DNA from: JBOHSA01 sp050732995
GTDB lineage: Bacteria; Gemmatimonadota; Gemmatimonadetes; Gemmatimonadales; GWC2-71-9
Assembly: GCA_050732995.1 (NCBI GenBank)
Contig: JBOHSA010000193.1
Coordinates: 1-36,090, forward strand
Reading direction: 5' to 3'
DNA: 36,090 nucleotides
The notes below the pieces were generated by a model. That model did no database searches. It was not told the DNA's origin and saw only the letters and a list, made by a program, of their open reading frames with translations. Positions 6,703 through 15,694 of this stretch are shown here, piece by piece. Made by a program: the position numbers and the translations under genes. Each line of letters starts with the position of its first letter. The first letter of the stretch is position 1.

Positions 6703-8064
6703 GTGTCCAACCCCCTTTTGCTCACCGGCGCCCGCGTCCTCACCCTGGACCCGGCGCGCCGCATCCTCGACGCCGACGTGCTCGTCAAGGACGGGAAGAT
6801 CGCGGCGATCAGCAAGCGGACGGGGAAAGACGGGGGAGGACGGGGGAAGCGGGGCAAGGGGACGGCGCGCCCGACCGAAATCGATTGCGCCGGGCTCATC
6901 CTCATGCCCGGGCTCGTGCAGGCCCACATCCACCTCTGCCAGACGCTGTTCCGCGGCCTGGCCGACGATCTGCCGCTCGAAGACTGGCTCGCCAAGCGCA
7001 TCTGGCCGCTCGAGGCCGCGCACACCGAGGAGTCGGTCTACTGGTCGGCGATGCTCGGCGGGGCCGAGCTGCTGCTCGGCGGCACCACCGCGATCCTCGA
7101 CATGGAGACGGTGCGCCATACGGGCGCCGCGTTCGCAGCGCTCGAGACCCTGGGGCTCCGGGCGACGGCGGGGAAATGCCTGATGGACGGGCCCGCGAAC
7201 CCGGCGTCGCTCCGCGAGCCCACCGACCGCGCCCTGCGAGACGCCACGGACCTCTGCGCGCGCTGGCACGGCGCCGCCGATGGCCGGCTGCGCTGGTGCT
7301 ACGCCCCCCGGTTCGCGCCGAGCTGCACGGGGCCGTTGCTGCGCGCGGTCAGCGATCTGGCCGAGCGCGCGGGCGCCGTGATCCACACGCACGCCGCCGA
7401 GACGCCGGTCGAGCTGGAAATCGTGAAACGGGAGACGGGCCACGGCGAGATCGCGTACCTGGATTCGGTTGGGATCTCGGGCGCGCGCGCCGCGCTCGCC
7501 CATTGCGTCTGGGTGGACGGCGAAAGCATCCGGCGCCTCGCGGCCCAGGGCACCAACATCGTCCACTGCCCGAGCTCCAATCTCAAACTGGGCAGCGGCA
7601 TCGCTCCGGTGCCCGAGATGCTCGGCGCGGGCTGCCGCGTGGCGCTGGGCGCCGACGGCGCGCCCTGCAACAACCGGCTCGACGGCTTCACCGAGATGCG
7701 GCTCGCCGCCTTGATCCAGAAGCCGCGCCTCGGCCTCGACGCGCTGCCCGCGGCGCGCGTGCTCGAGCTCGCGACGCTGGGCGGCGCCCGCGCCCTGGGC
7801 CTGGAACGGGAGATCGGCTCGATCGAAGTGGGGAAGCGGGCAGATGTGATCGCGGTGGACCTGAGCGGGCCGCACGCCCAACCCGACGACGCCGACCTCG
7901 TGTCCCGCTTGGTGTACAGCGCCCGTGCCCCCGACGTCAGGCACGTACTCATCGATGGGAAGGTGATCGTTCGCGACGGCGCGCTCCGCACGGCGAAGAT
8001 GGACGAGATCCGCCGTCAGGCCAACAGCCACGCCCGCCGCCTGCGCCGCGCCGTCGGGTTCTAG
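6703..8064 (+). CDS. Amidohydrolase, S-adenosylhomocysteine/methylthioadenosine deaminase group (MtaD/TrzN-like)
   Basis: 453 residues from the GTG at 6703. The frame is open back to an ATG at 6634, but homologous starts align with NPLLLTGARVLTLD. It is a cytoplasmic metal-dependent TIM-barrel enzyme that removes amino groups from adenosine-type thioethers or, in related enzymes, chlorotriazines. Metal ligands are visible: AHIH (H75, H77), THAAET, LAHC and the Asp of GADGA. The segment GADGAPCNNRLDGFTEMRLAAL is the signature of the MtaD/SsnA/AtzB group. C-terminal motifs LGLEREIGSIEVGKRADVI and HVLIDGKVIV are the usual small beta domain. Residues 41-58 are a low-complexity Gly/Lys/Arg insert (6823-6876). 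It is convergent with the chemoreceptor gene, with an 18-base gap. The exact substrate cannot be fixed; SAH/MTA recycling is most likely. Confidence 0.85.
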   Translation: MSNPLLLTGARVLTLDPARRILDADVLVKDGKIAAISKRTGKDGGGRGKRGKGTARPTEIDCAGLILMPGLVQAHIHLCQTLFRGLADDLPLEDWLAKRIWPLEAAHTEESVYWSAMLGGAELLLGGTTAILDMETVRHTGAAFAALETLGLRATAGKCLMDGPANPASLREPTDRALRDATDLCARWHGAADGRLRWCYAPRFAPSCTGPLLRAVSDLAERAGAVIHTHAAETPVELEIVKRETGHGEIAYLDSVGISGARAALAHCVWVDGESIRRLAAQGTNIVHCPSSNLKLGSGIAPVPEMLGAGCRVALGADGAPCNNRLDGFTEMRLAALIQKPRLGLDALPAARVLELATLGGARALGLEREIGSIEVGKRADVIAVDLSGPHAQPDDADLVSRLVYSARAPDVRHVLIDGKVIVRDGALRTAKMDEIRRQANSHARRLRRAVGF

Positions 8065-8082
8065 CGTCGCACTGCGGTCTGC

Positions 8083-9696
8083 TTACGGCGCACGGCCATC
8101 TCTCCCGTCCACGTTGAACCGCTGAATCGTTTCGGTCAGTTTCGCCGCCGCCGCCGTCAGGTGTTGGGACGTCGTCGCCAGCTCGCCCGCGGAGGCGATC
8201 TGCTCCTCCGTCGCGGCCGACGTCTGCTGCGCACTCTGGGCGGCGCTCGCGGTGAGGCCCGCGACGTCGCCCATACGGCGGACCACCTCCAGCATCTTCC
8301 GGCTTTGGCTCTCGGTCTCCGTGGCGAAGGCAGAGGCGAAGCCCACGGTCGCGTTCAGGTCGGCGAAGATCGCGTCCAGCGCGCTGCGCGTCGCGCTCGA
8401 TACGACGCCGACGCCCGCCGCCGCCTCCCGGCCTTCGGCCATGGCCGCGACGACCCGGGAGATCTGGTCCTGCAGCTGCTGCACCCGGGCGCGGACCTCG
8501 TCGGCCGCGCGCGCGCTCTGGACGGCCAGCTTGCGGACCTCTTCCGCCACGACCCGAAAGCCCAGGCCGTGCTTCCCCGCGCGCGCGGCCTCGATGGCCG
8601 CGTTCAGGGCGAGCAGGTCGGTCTGGCTCGCGATTCGGGTGATGCTGTCCACCAGTTTCCCGATCTCCCGTGAGCCCTGTTCGAGGGTCGCGGCCGTCAG
8701 CGCCGCGCGATCCATGTACGTCACGAGGGACACGAGCAGCTCGCTCGCGCGGGCGATCTCCTCCCCATGCCGCCGCGCCCGTTGGGCCACGTCGCCGACC
8801 TGCCGCTGCGCCTCCTGCGCGCGGCCGTGCAGGCTCTGGGCCACGCCCGCCGCCGCCTCGGTATCCCGCCGGCCCTCGTCGATGAGCCGGCGCTGCCGCT
8901 CCGTACCCTCGGTCAGCCCCTGGGTCGTGGCGGCGATCTCCTGGGCGGCGGCCTGCAGCTCCTCGGCTGAAGCCGCGAGTTCCTGCGCCATCGCGGCCAG
9001 GTCCTGCGCCTGGGCCTGGACCTGGCGGACGATCTGGGCGATGCCCTGCGTCGTCCGGTTGACGCCCTCATCGAGGTAGCCGAGCTCGTCCCGCTCGGGA
9101 TCGGTCACGTGCACCGTGAGATCACCCTGCTCGAGGCGCGCCAACGAGCCACGGGTGGCGCGCAGCCGGGCGACGATGCGCGCGAGCATCGGGGTGAGCG
9201 CCCCGCAGGCGAGGATCAGCACGAGCGATTCCTGCGCGAAGGTCGCCCAGGTCCAATGGCCGCCACTGGAGCCGACCCGCAACGCCGTGGCGAGGGCGAA
9301 TGAGGCGAGATTGAGGGCCAGGGCGCCGTACGCTTCGCGCCGGCCGAGGTGGAGGGCGGCCTGGAGCGGCGCGATGAGGTACGCGGCGTACAGAACGTGT
9401 CCGCTCGGGCCCAGCCCGTAGAGCACCGCGGCGATCATCGCGGCGCCGAGGGCGGTGTGGACCCGGGCGCGCGCCACCCGGGCCAGGCCGTAGTTCGCCG
9501 CGCCGAAGGCGACCGCGAAGCCCAGGATGAAGAGCCAGCCGGTGGGCGTGAGGCCGGACAAACGGGCCGCGGCGAGCAGGACGAGGCCGAACCCCAGGAC
9601 GCCCCAACGGGCCCGCGTGTTCGCGAGCACGTACTGACGCTGCTTGGCGTGCTGTTCGTCGGCGAGCTGCGGCTCGAGCTCGGCGGCCGTGGTCAT
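8083..9696 (-). CDS. Methyl-accepting chemotaxis protein with polytopic membrane sensor
   Basis: 537 residues. Residues about 30-172 hold five or six hydrophobic helices with short loops, so this receptor has no large periplasmic sensor domain. A HAMP-like linker (about 175-225, with LEQGDLTVHVTDPERDELGYL) follows, then a long Ala/Gln-rich coiled coil. The CheA/CheW-binding hairpin tip is at about 355-392 (RIASQTDLLALNAAIEAARAG, GFRVVAEEVRKLA), a near-canonical sequence. It would signal to a CheA kinase, which is not encoded here. The start is 9 bases after the stop of the DUF5916 gene. Instead of a ribosome site there is a TAGTTT hexamer 6 bases before the ATG that uses the upstream stop codon, so it may have its own leaderless promoter as well as read-through. 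The C-terminus VDGRDGRAP carries no CheR-binding pentapeptide. Confidence 0.92.
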   Translation of the reverse strand: MTTAAELEPQLADEQHAKQRQYVLANTRARWGVLGFGLVLLAAARLSGLTPTGWLFILGFAVAFGAANYGLARVARARVHTALGAAMIAAVLYGLGPSGHVLYAAYLIAPLQAALHLGRREAYGALALNLASFALATALRVGSSGGHWTWATFAQESLVLILACGALTPMLARIVARLRATRGSLARLEQGDLTVHVTDPERDELGYLDEGVNRTTQGIAQIVRQVQAQAQDLAAMAQELAASAEELQAAAQEIAATTQGLTEGTERQRRLIDEGRRDTEAAAGVAQSLHGRAQEAQRQVGDVAQRARRHGEEIARASELLVSLVTYMDRAALTAATLEQGSREIGKLVDSITRIASQTDLLALNAAIEAARAGKHGLGFRVVAEEVRKLAVQSARAADEVRARVQQLQDQISRVVAAMAEGREAAAGVGVVSSATRSALDAIFADLNATVGFASAFATETESQSRKMLEVVRRMGDVAGLTASAAQSAQQTSAATEEQIASAGELATTSQHLTAAAAKLTETIQRFNVDGRDGRAP

Positions 9697-9702
9697 GCGA
9701 GG

Positions 9703-9708
9703 AAACTA
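9703..9708 (-). promoter_or_regulatory. -10-like hexamer overlapping the upstream stop codon
   Basis: On the minus strand TAGTTT starts with the TAG stop of the DUF5916 gene and ends 6 bases before the ATG of the chemoreceptor (9696). No ribosome site is present. This suggests an internal leaderless promoter for the chemoreceptor. Confidence 0.35.
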
Positions 9709-12021
9709 CAGCCGAAACAAATAGCTCGCCTTCAGGAAGAACCCGTCCCCCGTGCGGTCGAGCCGCCGGAACTCGAACGCCCCCGGCTCGGCCAGCGACG
9801 CGCCGTAGCCCAGGAAGAACACTGTTCCGGGCGTCGGTTTGTAGGAGAAGAGAAAGTCGTTGCGGAAATCGTTCACCACCGCGCCGGCAGCCGGGAGGCC
9901 GCCGATCAGGAGTGGCCGGCCGGTCCGCGGGTCGCGGAGCGCCACCGGCTCTTCGGCGAAATACTGGCCCACGTACCGGAAGAACACGGCCCGGCTCAGC
10001 TGGTATTCGAGCTTGAGGCGGGGGATGTTGGCCGTCGAGAATCGGCCCCCCCCCCCGGCCGCACGGGTCATGCGCCGGTGCTGCCAGCGGGCGTCGACCC
10101 GGACCGAGGCCGTCGGCTTCCAGGTCACGCCGAGGAAGAGGTCGAGCTGGCGGCCCTCGGCCGCCTCGGCGAAGATCGGCGCGCCCGCGTACCCCACGCT
10201 CGCGCTCGCCGCGAGCGCCCGGTTGGGCGTGTTCACGCCCACGTTCGCGCCCCACAGGTTGTACAGCCCGTGCGGGAGCACGAACGGCACAGGCGTGCCG
10301 GCGCTGTCCACCTCGTAGCCGGTGTAGGCGGGGGCCTCGAAGCGCTGGTGGTTGTTGCTGAGATTCGCCGTCACGCCCCAGCCGCCGCGCAGGGTGAAGA
10401 TCCACGTGTCCTCGAGCCGTCCCTCGAGCGTGCTTAGCCGCCCCCCGGAAAAGCCGTCGTACCGCCAGAACACGACGGGCCCGAAGAAGGTCGTGACCTG
10501 CTCGAGCGCCGCCCCCGGGGCGCCATACCAGGAAAAGCGGTTGAACAGCAACCCCTGCACGATCCCCCTGCGGGGCACGAACCCGCTCGCCGCCTCGAAG
10601 TCGGAGCTGATACCGATCAGCTCGGCGTGATTGCCGTACGAGCGACCCGTGCGGTCGAAGAACGTGACGTCCCACAGCTCGCCCGCGCGCACGCCGGCCG
10701 CGTCGCGGGACCAGGAGCCTGCGGCCTGCACGCTGGAGAACCAGATGCCGCGCCACACGACGCGAGCATCGGTGCCCAGGAGCCGGTTGTATGCCTCTCC
10801 CTCGATCCGGTCGGTATAGGCGAGGCCGATGGTCGAGGTGGCGCCGAGGTCGCGCCGCAGCCGGAGTACGTTGGAGACGGGATGGTCGCCCGTGAGGGAG
10901 AACGCGTCATCGTCGATCGCTCCGAGATAGGCGACGTTCGTGCCGCCCGGCTTGCCGGTGAGCTTCACGCCGATGAGAGGGGACGCGATGCGCCGCGTAT
11001 AGATCAACCGGTTGGGCGTGTCGTACTGCTCGAGCGCCTCCAGGAAAAACGGCCGCTTCTCGGGGAAGAACAACGCGAACCGCTCGTTCACCGTCACCAG
11101 CCCGACGTCGGCCTCCACCTGGGAGAAATCGGGATTGGCGGTGGCATTGAGACTGAGGTTGGTCGTGATCCCCCAGCGCAGATTGCCCCCGACCTCGGGC
11201 TCGCCGGTGTAGAGGTACGACCGCCCGGCGCGGGGCGCGCCGTCCACGCGCGTCGTGAACTCGGGGTTCAGGTCCATCACGAGCCCGCGCCGCAGGCCGG
11301 TGAGACCCTGCAGGCGGCCGGACTGGATCAAGAAGCTCGCGCTGGCCCGCACCGCCGGGGTCCAGGTGTCTTCGTAGCCGGAGTGCTGGGAGACGCGCAT
11401 GACCTGCAAGCCCCAGTCCTGCGGATCCGCGCTCTGGTAGCGGATGCTCTTGAACGGAATCCGGACCTCGACCTCGTAGCCCGACGGCGTGACGTGTCCC
11501 TTGGAGTCGAACACGTAATCGGGGTTGATGTCGATGGTGGCGTCGAAGCGGACGCCGGCGCCGGCGCCGCCGGCGGTCGCGTCCACGCCGTCCGACCACA
11601 CGCCGTCCTGCTGCACACCCAGGGGGTTCACGGCGAACAGCAGCGCGCGCCGCCGGTCGTGGTAGGTGTCGAGCAGGATGCGGACGTAATCGTCGGCATC
11701 GATCTGGTCGCGGTCGGCGAGGGTGGCGCGGACCACGGCACCGTGGGCCTCGAATGCCCGGACCCCGAACCAGATGGCGTCCGGGGCGTACCAGACCAGC
11801 ACCTCGGTCGAATCCTCGGCGGCGCGGCCGTCCACCGGGCGGTATTGGGAAAAGCCCGTCAGGCGGGCGGCCCGGCTCCAGGCGGGCTCGTCGAGCGCGC
11901 CATCGACCCGCGCGGCCTGGTCGAGGCGCGGGATGGCCACGTCGAGCCGACGCGCGCGGCCGCTGTAGGACGAACCGGTATCGACCGGCGACTGGAGCAG
12001 CGTGAGGAGGAGGGGGAGCAT
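9706..12021 (-). CDS. CBM9-like/DUF5916 outer-membrane protein
   Basis: 771 residues. After a short hydrophobic start (MLPLLLTLLQS) and linker, residues about 28-210 form a carbohydrate-binding-family-9-like domain: RVDGALDEPAWSRAARLTGF, TEVLVWYAPDAIWFGVRAFE, DDYVRILLDTYHDRR, YEVEVRIPFKSIRY. The remainder is the DUF5916 region. It begins GNLRWGITTNLSLNATANPDFSQVEADVG, VNERFALFFPEKRPFFLEA and IYTRRI, and continues in amphipathic strands typical of a large barrel. The protein ends with FFLKASYLFRL. These proteins are common in Gemmatimonadota and Bacteroidota; their exact role is not known, though surface glycan or peptide binding is often assumed. The signal peptide is weak and short. An 11-C tract at 10046-10056 encodes a Gly run. 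It lies upstream of the chemoreceptor on the same strand. Confidence 0.85.
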   Translation of the reverse strand: MLPLLLTLLQSPVDTGSSYSGRARRLDVAIPRLDQAARVDGALDEPAWSRAARLTGFSQYRPVDGRAAEDSTEVLVWYAPDAIWFGVRAFEAHGAVVRATLADRDQIDADDYVRILLDTYHDRRRALLFAVNPLGVQQDGVWSDGVDATAGGAGAGVRFDATIDINPDYVFDSKGHVTPSGYEVEVRIPFKSIRYQSADPQDWGLQVMRVSQHSGYEDTWTPAVRASASFLIQSGRLQGLTGLRRGLVMDLNPEFTTRVDGAPRAGRSYLYTGEPEVGGNLRWGITTNLSLNATANPDFSQVEADVGLVTVNERFALFFPEKRPFFLEALEQYDTPNRLIYTRRIASPLIGVKLTGKPGGTNVAYLGAIDDDAFSLTGDHPVSNVLRLRRDLGATSTIGLAYTDRIEGEAYNRLLGTDARVVWRGIWFSSVQAAGSWSRDAAGVRAGELWDVTFFDRTGRSYGNHAELIGISSDFEAASGFVPRRGIVQGLLFNRFSWYGAPGAALEQVTTFFGPVVFWRYDGFSGGRLSTLEGRLEDTWIFTLRGGWGVTANLSNNHQRFEAPAYTGYEVDSAGTPVPFVLPHGLYNLWGANVGVNTPNRALAASASVGYAGAPIFAEAAEGRQLDLFLGVTWKPTASVRVDARWQHRRMTRAAGGGGRFSTANIPRLKLEYQLSRAVFFRYVGQYFAEEPVALRDPRTGRPLLIGGLPAAGAVVNDFRNDFLFSYKPTPGTVFFLGYGASLAEPGAFEFRRLDRTGDGFFLKASYLFRL

Positions 12022-12028
12022 AGACCAT

Positions 12029-12034
12029 AAGCTA
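12029..12034 (-). promoter_or_regulatory. -10-like hexamer for the DUF5916 gene
   Basis: TAGCTT on the minus strand, 7 bases before the ATG at 12021. No ribosome site lies between, which fits a leaderless mRNA. Confidence 0.4.
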
Positions 12035-12035
12035 A

Positions 12036-12142
12036 GGAGCAGGGAGCAGGCCGCGGTACCCTTCCGGGCGGGGCTGCCACCGGCTCACGGAGCCGGCCTC
12101 CGAACCGTCAGGTACTGCTCCCCGCTCCCTGCTCCCTGCTCC
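12036..12142. repeat. Inverted repeat made of GGAGCAG-type units, with inner hairpin
   Basis: The 15-base arm GGAGCAGGGAGCAGG (12036-12050) is the exact reverse complement of CCTGCTCCCTGCTCC (12128-12142). Each arm is itself a short tandem of a 7-base unit; on the right side the unit extends to about three copies. The arms enclose 77 bases that include a perfect 7-base stem with a 3-base loop (see 12080-12096). The element fills the gap between the MacB-like gene and the DUF5916 gene. Confidence 0.65.
12080..12096 (-). terminator. Candidate terminator hairpin of the efflux operon
   Basis: CCGGCTC (12080-12086), loop ACG, GAGCCGG (12090-12096). It is a GC-only-stacked 7-base stem about 60 bases after the stop of the last efflux gene. 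No T-run follows on the minus strand, so termination may need Rho. Confidence 0.45.
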
Positions 12143-12158
12143 CGTAAGGCCGGGGCTG

Positions 12159-13373
12159 CTATTCGTACCGTAGCGCGACGATCGGATCGAGCGTCGCCGC
12201 ACGGCGCGCGGGCCAGATGCCGAAGAACAGACCCACGGCCGCGCTGAACGCGAAGGCCAGCAGGATCGCGAACGGGGAGATCGCGGTGTTCCAGTGCGCG
12301 AGCGTGGAGAGCGCGACCGCGCCGAGCGAGCCGAACACCACACCCAGCAGGCCGCCGAGCAGGCACAGCACCAGCGCTTCAATGAGAAACTGCAGCAGGA
12401 TGTTGCCCCGGGTGGCTCCGAGCGCCTTGCGCACGCCGATCTCGCGCGTCCGCTCGGTGACCGACACAAGCATGATGTTCATGATGCCGATCCCGCCCAC
12501 GATCAAGCTCACGAGGGCGATGCCGGCCAGCAGGAACGTGAACGTCTCCGTCGTCTGCTCGAACGTGGCCAGGACGTCGGCCTGGCGGCGGATCTGGAAG
12601 TCGTTTTCCATCCCCGGGCGGATCTTGTGCTCGCGGCGCAACACGCGCTCGATCTCGATCATCGCGAGGGTCATCTGACTCATGTCGGCGACCTTGGTCG
12701 TGATCGAGCGCAGCCGGTCGGTTCCCATGATGCGGTAGCGGGCGGTCTGCAGCGGGATGAGAATCCGCTCATCGGGGTTTTCGAACGACCCCTGCGACCC
12801 TTTCTCGGAGAGGATGCCGATGATCTCGAACGGAATGCCTCGGATCTGGATCTCCTGGCCGATCATCGCCGCGGGGTTGGCGTTGAGCATCTCCGGGATG
12901 GCCGAGCCCAGCACGGCGTAGCGCCGTCGGGCTTCGTCTTCTCCGGCCGTGAACATGCGACCGGCCGCGATCGTGTAGTTCCGCACCCGGGCGTAGTTAG
13001 GCGTCGTGCCGATCACGCTCACGTTCAGGTTCTGGTTGCCCCGCTTGACCTGGAGGTTGCGGTTGAGCTCGGGAACGACGTCGCTCAAGTAGCGGGCGTC
13101 GCGGGTGAGCGCTTCCGCGTCATCCATGGTGAGACTGACCCGCAACTCGAAGGCGATCCCGCCCCGGAAGCTCTGCCCCGCGTAGATGCTCAGCAGGTCG
13201 GGCCCCATGGCCTGGATGCGCTCCTGCACGGAGCGCTGCGCCCCGCTGCCCAGCGCCACCATCGTGATCACGGCGCCGACCCCGATGATGATGCCGAGCA
13301 TGGTGAGGAACGACCGCAGCTTGTTGGCGCGGATCGCCTGGAGCGCCACGTGGAAGATCTCGCCCAGCAGCAT
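12159..13373 (-). CDS. MacB-like ABC transporter permease
   Basis: 404 residues. The first membrane helix is at about 20-45 (NKLRSFLTMLGIIIGVGAV), followed by a periplasmic MacB_PCD domain at about 46-270. Three more helices start at about 285: FTFLLAGIALVSLIVGGIGI, then LLGGLLGVVFGSLG, then AFAFSAAVGLFFGIWPA. The FtsX signature VTERTREIGVRKALGATR is intact, and the end IWPARRAATLDPIVALRYE is characteristic of MacB. This type-VII exporter subunit transmits ATP-driven motion to the periplasm, pushing substrates (macrolides, toxins, peptides or lipids) through an adaptor and TolC. Unlike E. coli MacB it lacks the fused ATPase, which is the separate gene at 14960. It starts 3 bases after the adaptor stop and ends the operon. 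Confidence 0.93.
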   Translation of the reverse strand: MLLGEIFHVALQAIRANKLRSFLTMLGIIIGVGAVITMVALGSGAQRSVQERIQAMGPDLLSIYAGQSFRGGIAFELRVSLTMDDAEALTRDARYLSDVVPELNRNLQVKRGNQNLNVSVIGTTPNYARVRNYTIAAGRMFTAGEDEARRRYAVLGSAIPEMLNANPAAMIGQEIQIRGIPFEIIGILSEKGSQGSFENPDERILIPLQTARYRIMGTDRLRSITTKVADMSQMTLAMIEIERVLRREHKIRPGMENDFQIRRQADVLATFEQTTETFTFLLAGIALVSLIVGGIGIMNIMLVSVTERTREIGVRKALGATRGNILLQFLIEALVLCLLGGLLGVVFGSLGAVALSTLAHWNTAISPFAILLAFAFSAAVGLFFGIWPARRAATLDPIVALRYE

Positions 13374-13376
13374 GGC

Positions 13377-14957
13377 TCAGGGCCTCGGCGGCGGGGTCGT
13401 GGTCTGCGGGCGCTGGCCGCCGGCGGGCTGCTGCTGCACGCCGGGCAGACCGCCGCCCGTCATCCGCTGGAACCGCTCGCGCATCTCGCGCTGTGAGTTC
13501 AGCAGCGAGGCGCTCGGCAACACGAGGACCGTATCCTGCTCGGTGAGCCCGGTACGCACTTCGGTGTAGTCGAGATCGGTCAGTCCGGTGGCGATCTGCA
13601 CCGGCGCGGGCTTGCCATCTCGGAGCGCGAACACGATGTAGCTGCCGCTCTGGTCTCCTCCACGTCCCTGACCGCCGAGGCGGAGCCTGCCGCCCCCACC
13701 TCCGGCTCCGCCACCGCCTCCCCCGTCACTGGCTCCACGCAGCGCCGCGAAAACGGCCCGACCCGCGGCTTGCTCCTCCGCCGTCGGCGTCTCTCCGCGC
13801 ATGCGCTTCTGCATGCTGGCCTCCGCGAGCCTCGCCTGCGCCGCGGTAGTGCCGGGGGGAGCGGGCACGGTGCGCCCGTCGGGCAAGGTGATCGTCACGC
13901 TGCCGCCCGAGGTGGCGGAAGGGAGGGCGGAATCGCGCCGGGCCTGGGTGCCGCCGAGCGATGCGCTGTCCCGCGTGCCCGACGCGGGCGGCCGCGCTTG
14001 CGCCAGCTGTTGCTGCACCTGCTCGGGGTCGAGCCCCAGCACCTGGGCGGCCGACGCCACGTCGCGCTGGGTGCGCAACGCCGCGTTGGGGACCGCCAAC
14101 ACGCCGTCCCGCCGGCCGATGTGGATCTCGACCTCCGTATTCATCCCCGGCTTGAGGAGATGTCCCGGGTTCGCGATCCGGACGAGCACGGGGAACATCG
14201 TCACGTTCTGCTGCACCGTGGCCTGCGGCTCGATCTTCAGCACCGAGCCTTCGAACGGCCGGTTGGGGTAGGCGTCCACCGTGATCGTGGCGGACAAGCC
14301 CGGTTGCACTTTGCCGATGTCGGTCTCGTCCACCAGGGTCCGGACCTGCACGGTGTCCAGGTTCGCCATCTTGAACAGCAAGGTGCCGCCGCCCACGTCC
14401 TGCGTGGGCGAGGAGATCACCGTACCGAGCTCGACGTTCTTCGCGATGATCGTGCCCTGCATGGGGGCGCGGATGCGAGTGTCGGTCATCCGGTCCCGGG
14501 CGTTTTCGAGGTCGGTCTTGGCGCGGATCACGGCGGCGTTGGCGTTCGCGTAGCCCAGCCGCGCCGTCTCGTACTCCGTCTCCGTGATTGCCTGGGTCTT
14601 GTACAGGGTGTCGGCGCGCGCCATCTGGGATTTGGCGTTGGCGAGCTGGGCCTCGGCCACCACCAGGTTCGCTTCCGCCTGCGCCAGGCTGTTGCGCGGT
14701 ACGCGGGGATCGATGGTGGCGAGCATCTGGCTCTGGCGCACGTCGTCACCGGTCTGGACGTGCATCTCGGTGATCTCGCCCGAGGCCTTGGACTTCACGT
14801 CCACGGTGAGCACGGGCTCGATGGCGCCGGAGGCCGACGCCGACACCACCAGATCGCGCCGCGCGACGGCCACTTTCTCGAACAGGATCGGTTCTTCCTC
14901 GCGCGTGCAGGCGACGAGGCCGAGCGCCAGGGCCGCCGCGCCGATGAGTCGCTTCAC
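13377..14957 (-). CDS. MacA-like periplasmic adaptor lipoprotein with a long insertion
   Basis: 526 residues from a GTG at 14957. Residues 1-17 (RLIGAAALALGLVAC) are a lipoprotein signal. The HlyD/MacA core follows. The first half of the lipoyl domain is at about 45-85 (VDVKSKASGEITEMHVQTGDDV), an alpha hairpin at about 90-160 and the second lipoyl half at about 160-195 (RIRAPMQGTIIAKNVELG). The beta-barrel is at about 200-295 (DETDIGKVQPGLSATITVDAYP, GMNTEVEIHI, VLAVPNAAL). Between the barrel and the membrane-proximal part (about 437-490) lies a roughly 140-residue insertion (about 296-436) with Gln/Ala, a TITLPDG segment and a Gly-rich run. The tail is Pro/Gln-rich. At about 370-400 residues, usual MacA proteins lack this. 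It bridges the permease and TolC. Confidence 0.9.
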   Translation of the reverse strand: MKRLIGAAALALGLVACTREEEPILFEKVAVARRDLVVSASASGAIEPVLTVDVKSKASGEITEMHVQTGDDVRQSQMLATIDPRVPRNSLAQAEANLVVAEAQLANAKSQMARADTLYKTQAITETEYETARLGYANANAAVIRAKTDLENARDRMTDTRIRAPMQGTIIAKNVELGTVISSPTQDVGGGTLLFKMANLDTVQVRTLVDETDIGKVQPGLSATITVDAYPNRPFEGSVLKIEPQATVQQNVTMFPVLVRIANPGHLLKPGMNTEVEIHIGRRDGVLAVPNAALRTQRDVASAAQVLGLDPEQVQQQLAQARPPASGTRDSASLGGTQARRDSALPSATSGGSVTITLPDGRTVPAPPGTTAAQARLAEASMQKRMRGETPTAEEQAAGRAVFAALRGASDGGGGGGAGGGGGRLRLGGQGRGGDQSGSYIVFALRDGKPAPVQIATGLTDLDYTEVRTGLTEQDTVLVLPSASLLNSQREMRERFQRMTGGGLPGVQQQPAGGQRPQTTTPPPRP

Positions 14958-14959
14958 GT

Positions 14960-15690
<731 letters not shown>

Positions 15691-15694
<4 letters not shown>

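Noticed and set aside
9349..10437. 362-codon plus-strand frame
   Set aside because: Crosses the chemoreceptor and DUF5916 genes in antisense with no domain; a shadow.
10627..12030. 467-codon plus-strand frame antisense to the DUF5916 gene
   Set aside because: Low-complexity Gly/Arg/His/Val translation with no motif; a by-product of high GC in the opposite frame of a recognisable gene.
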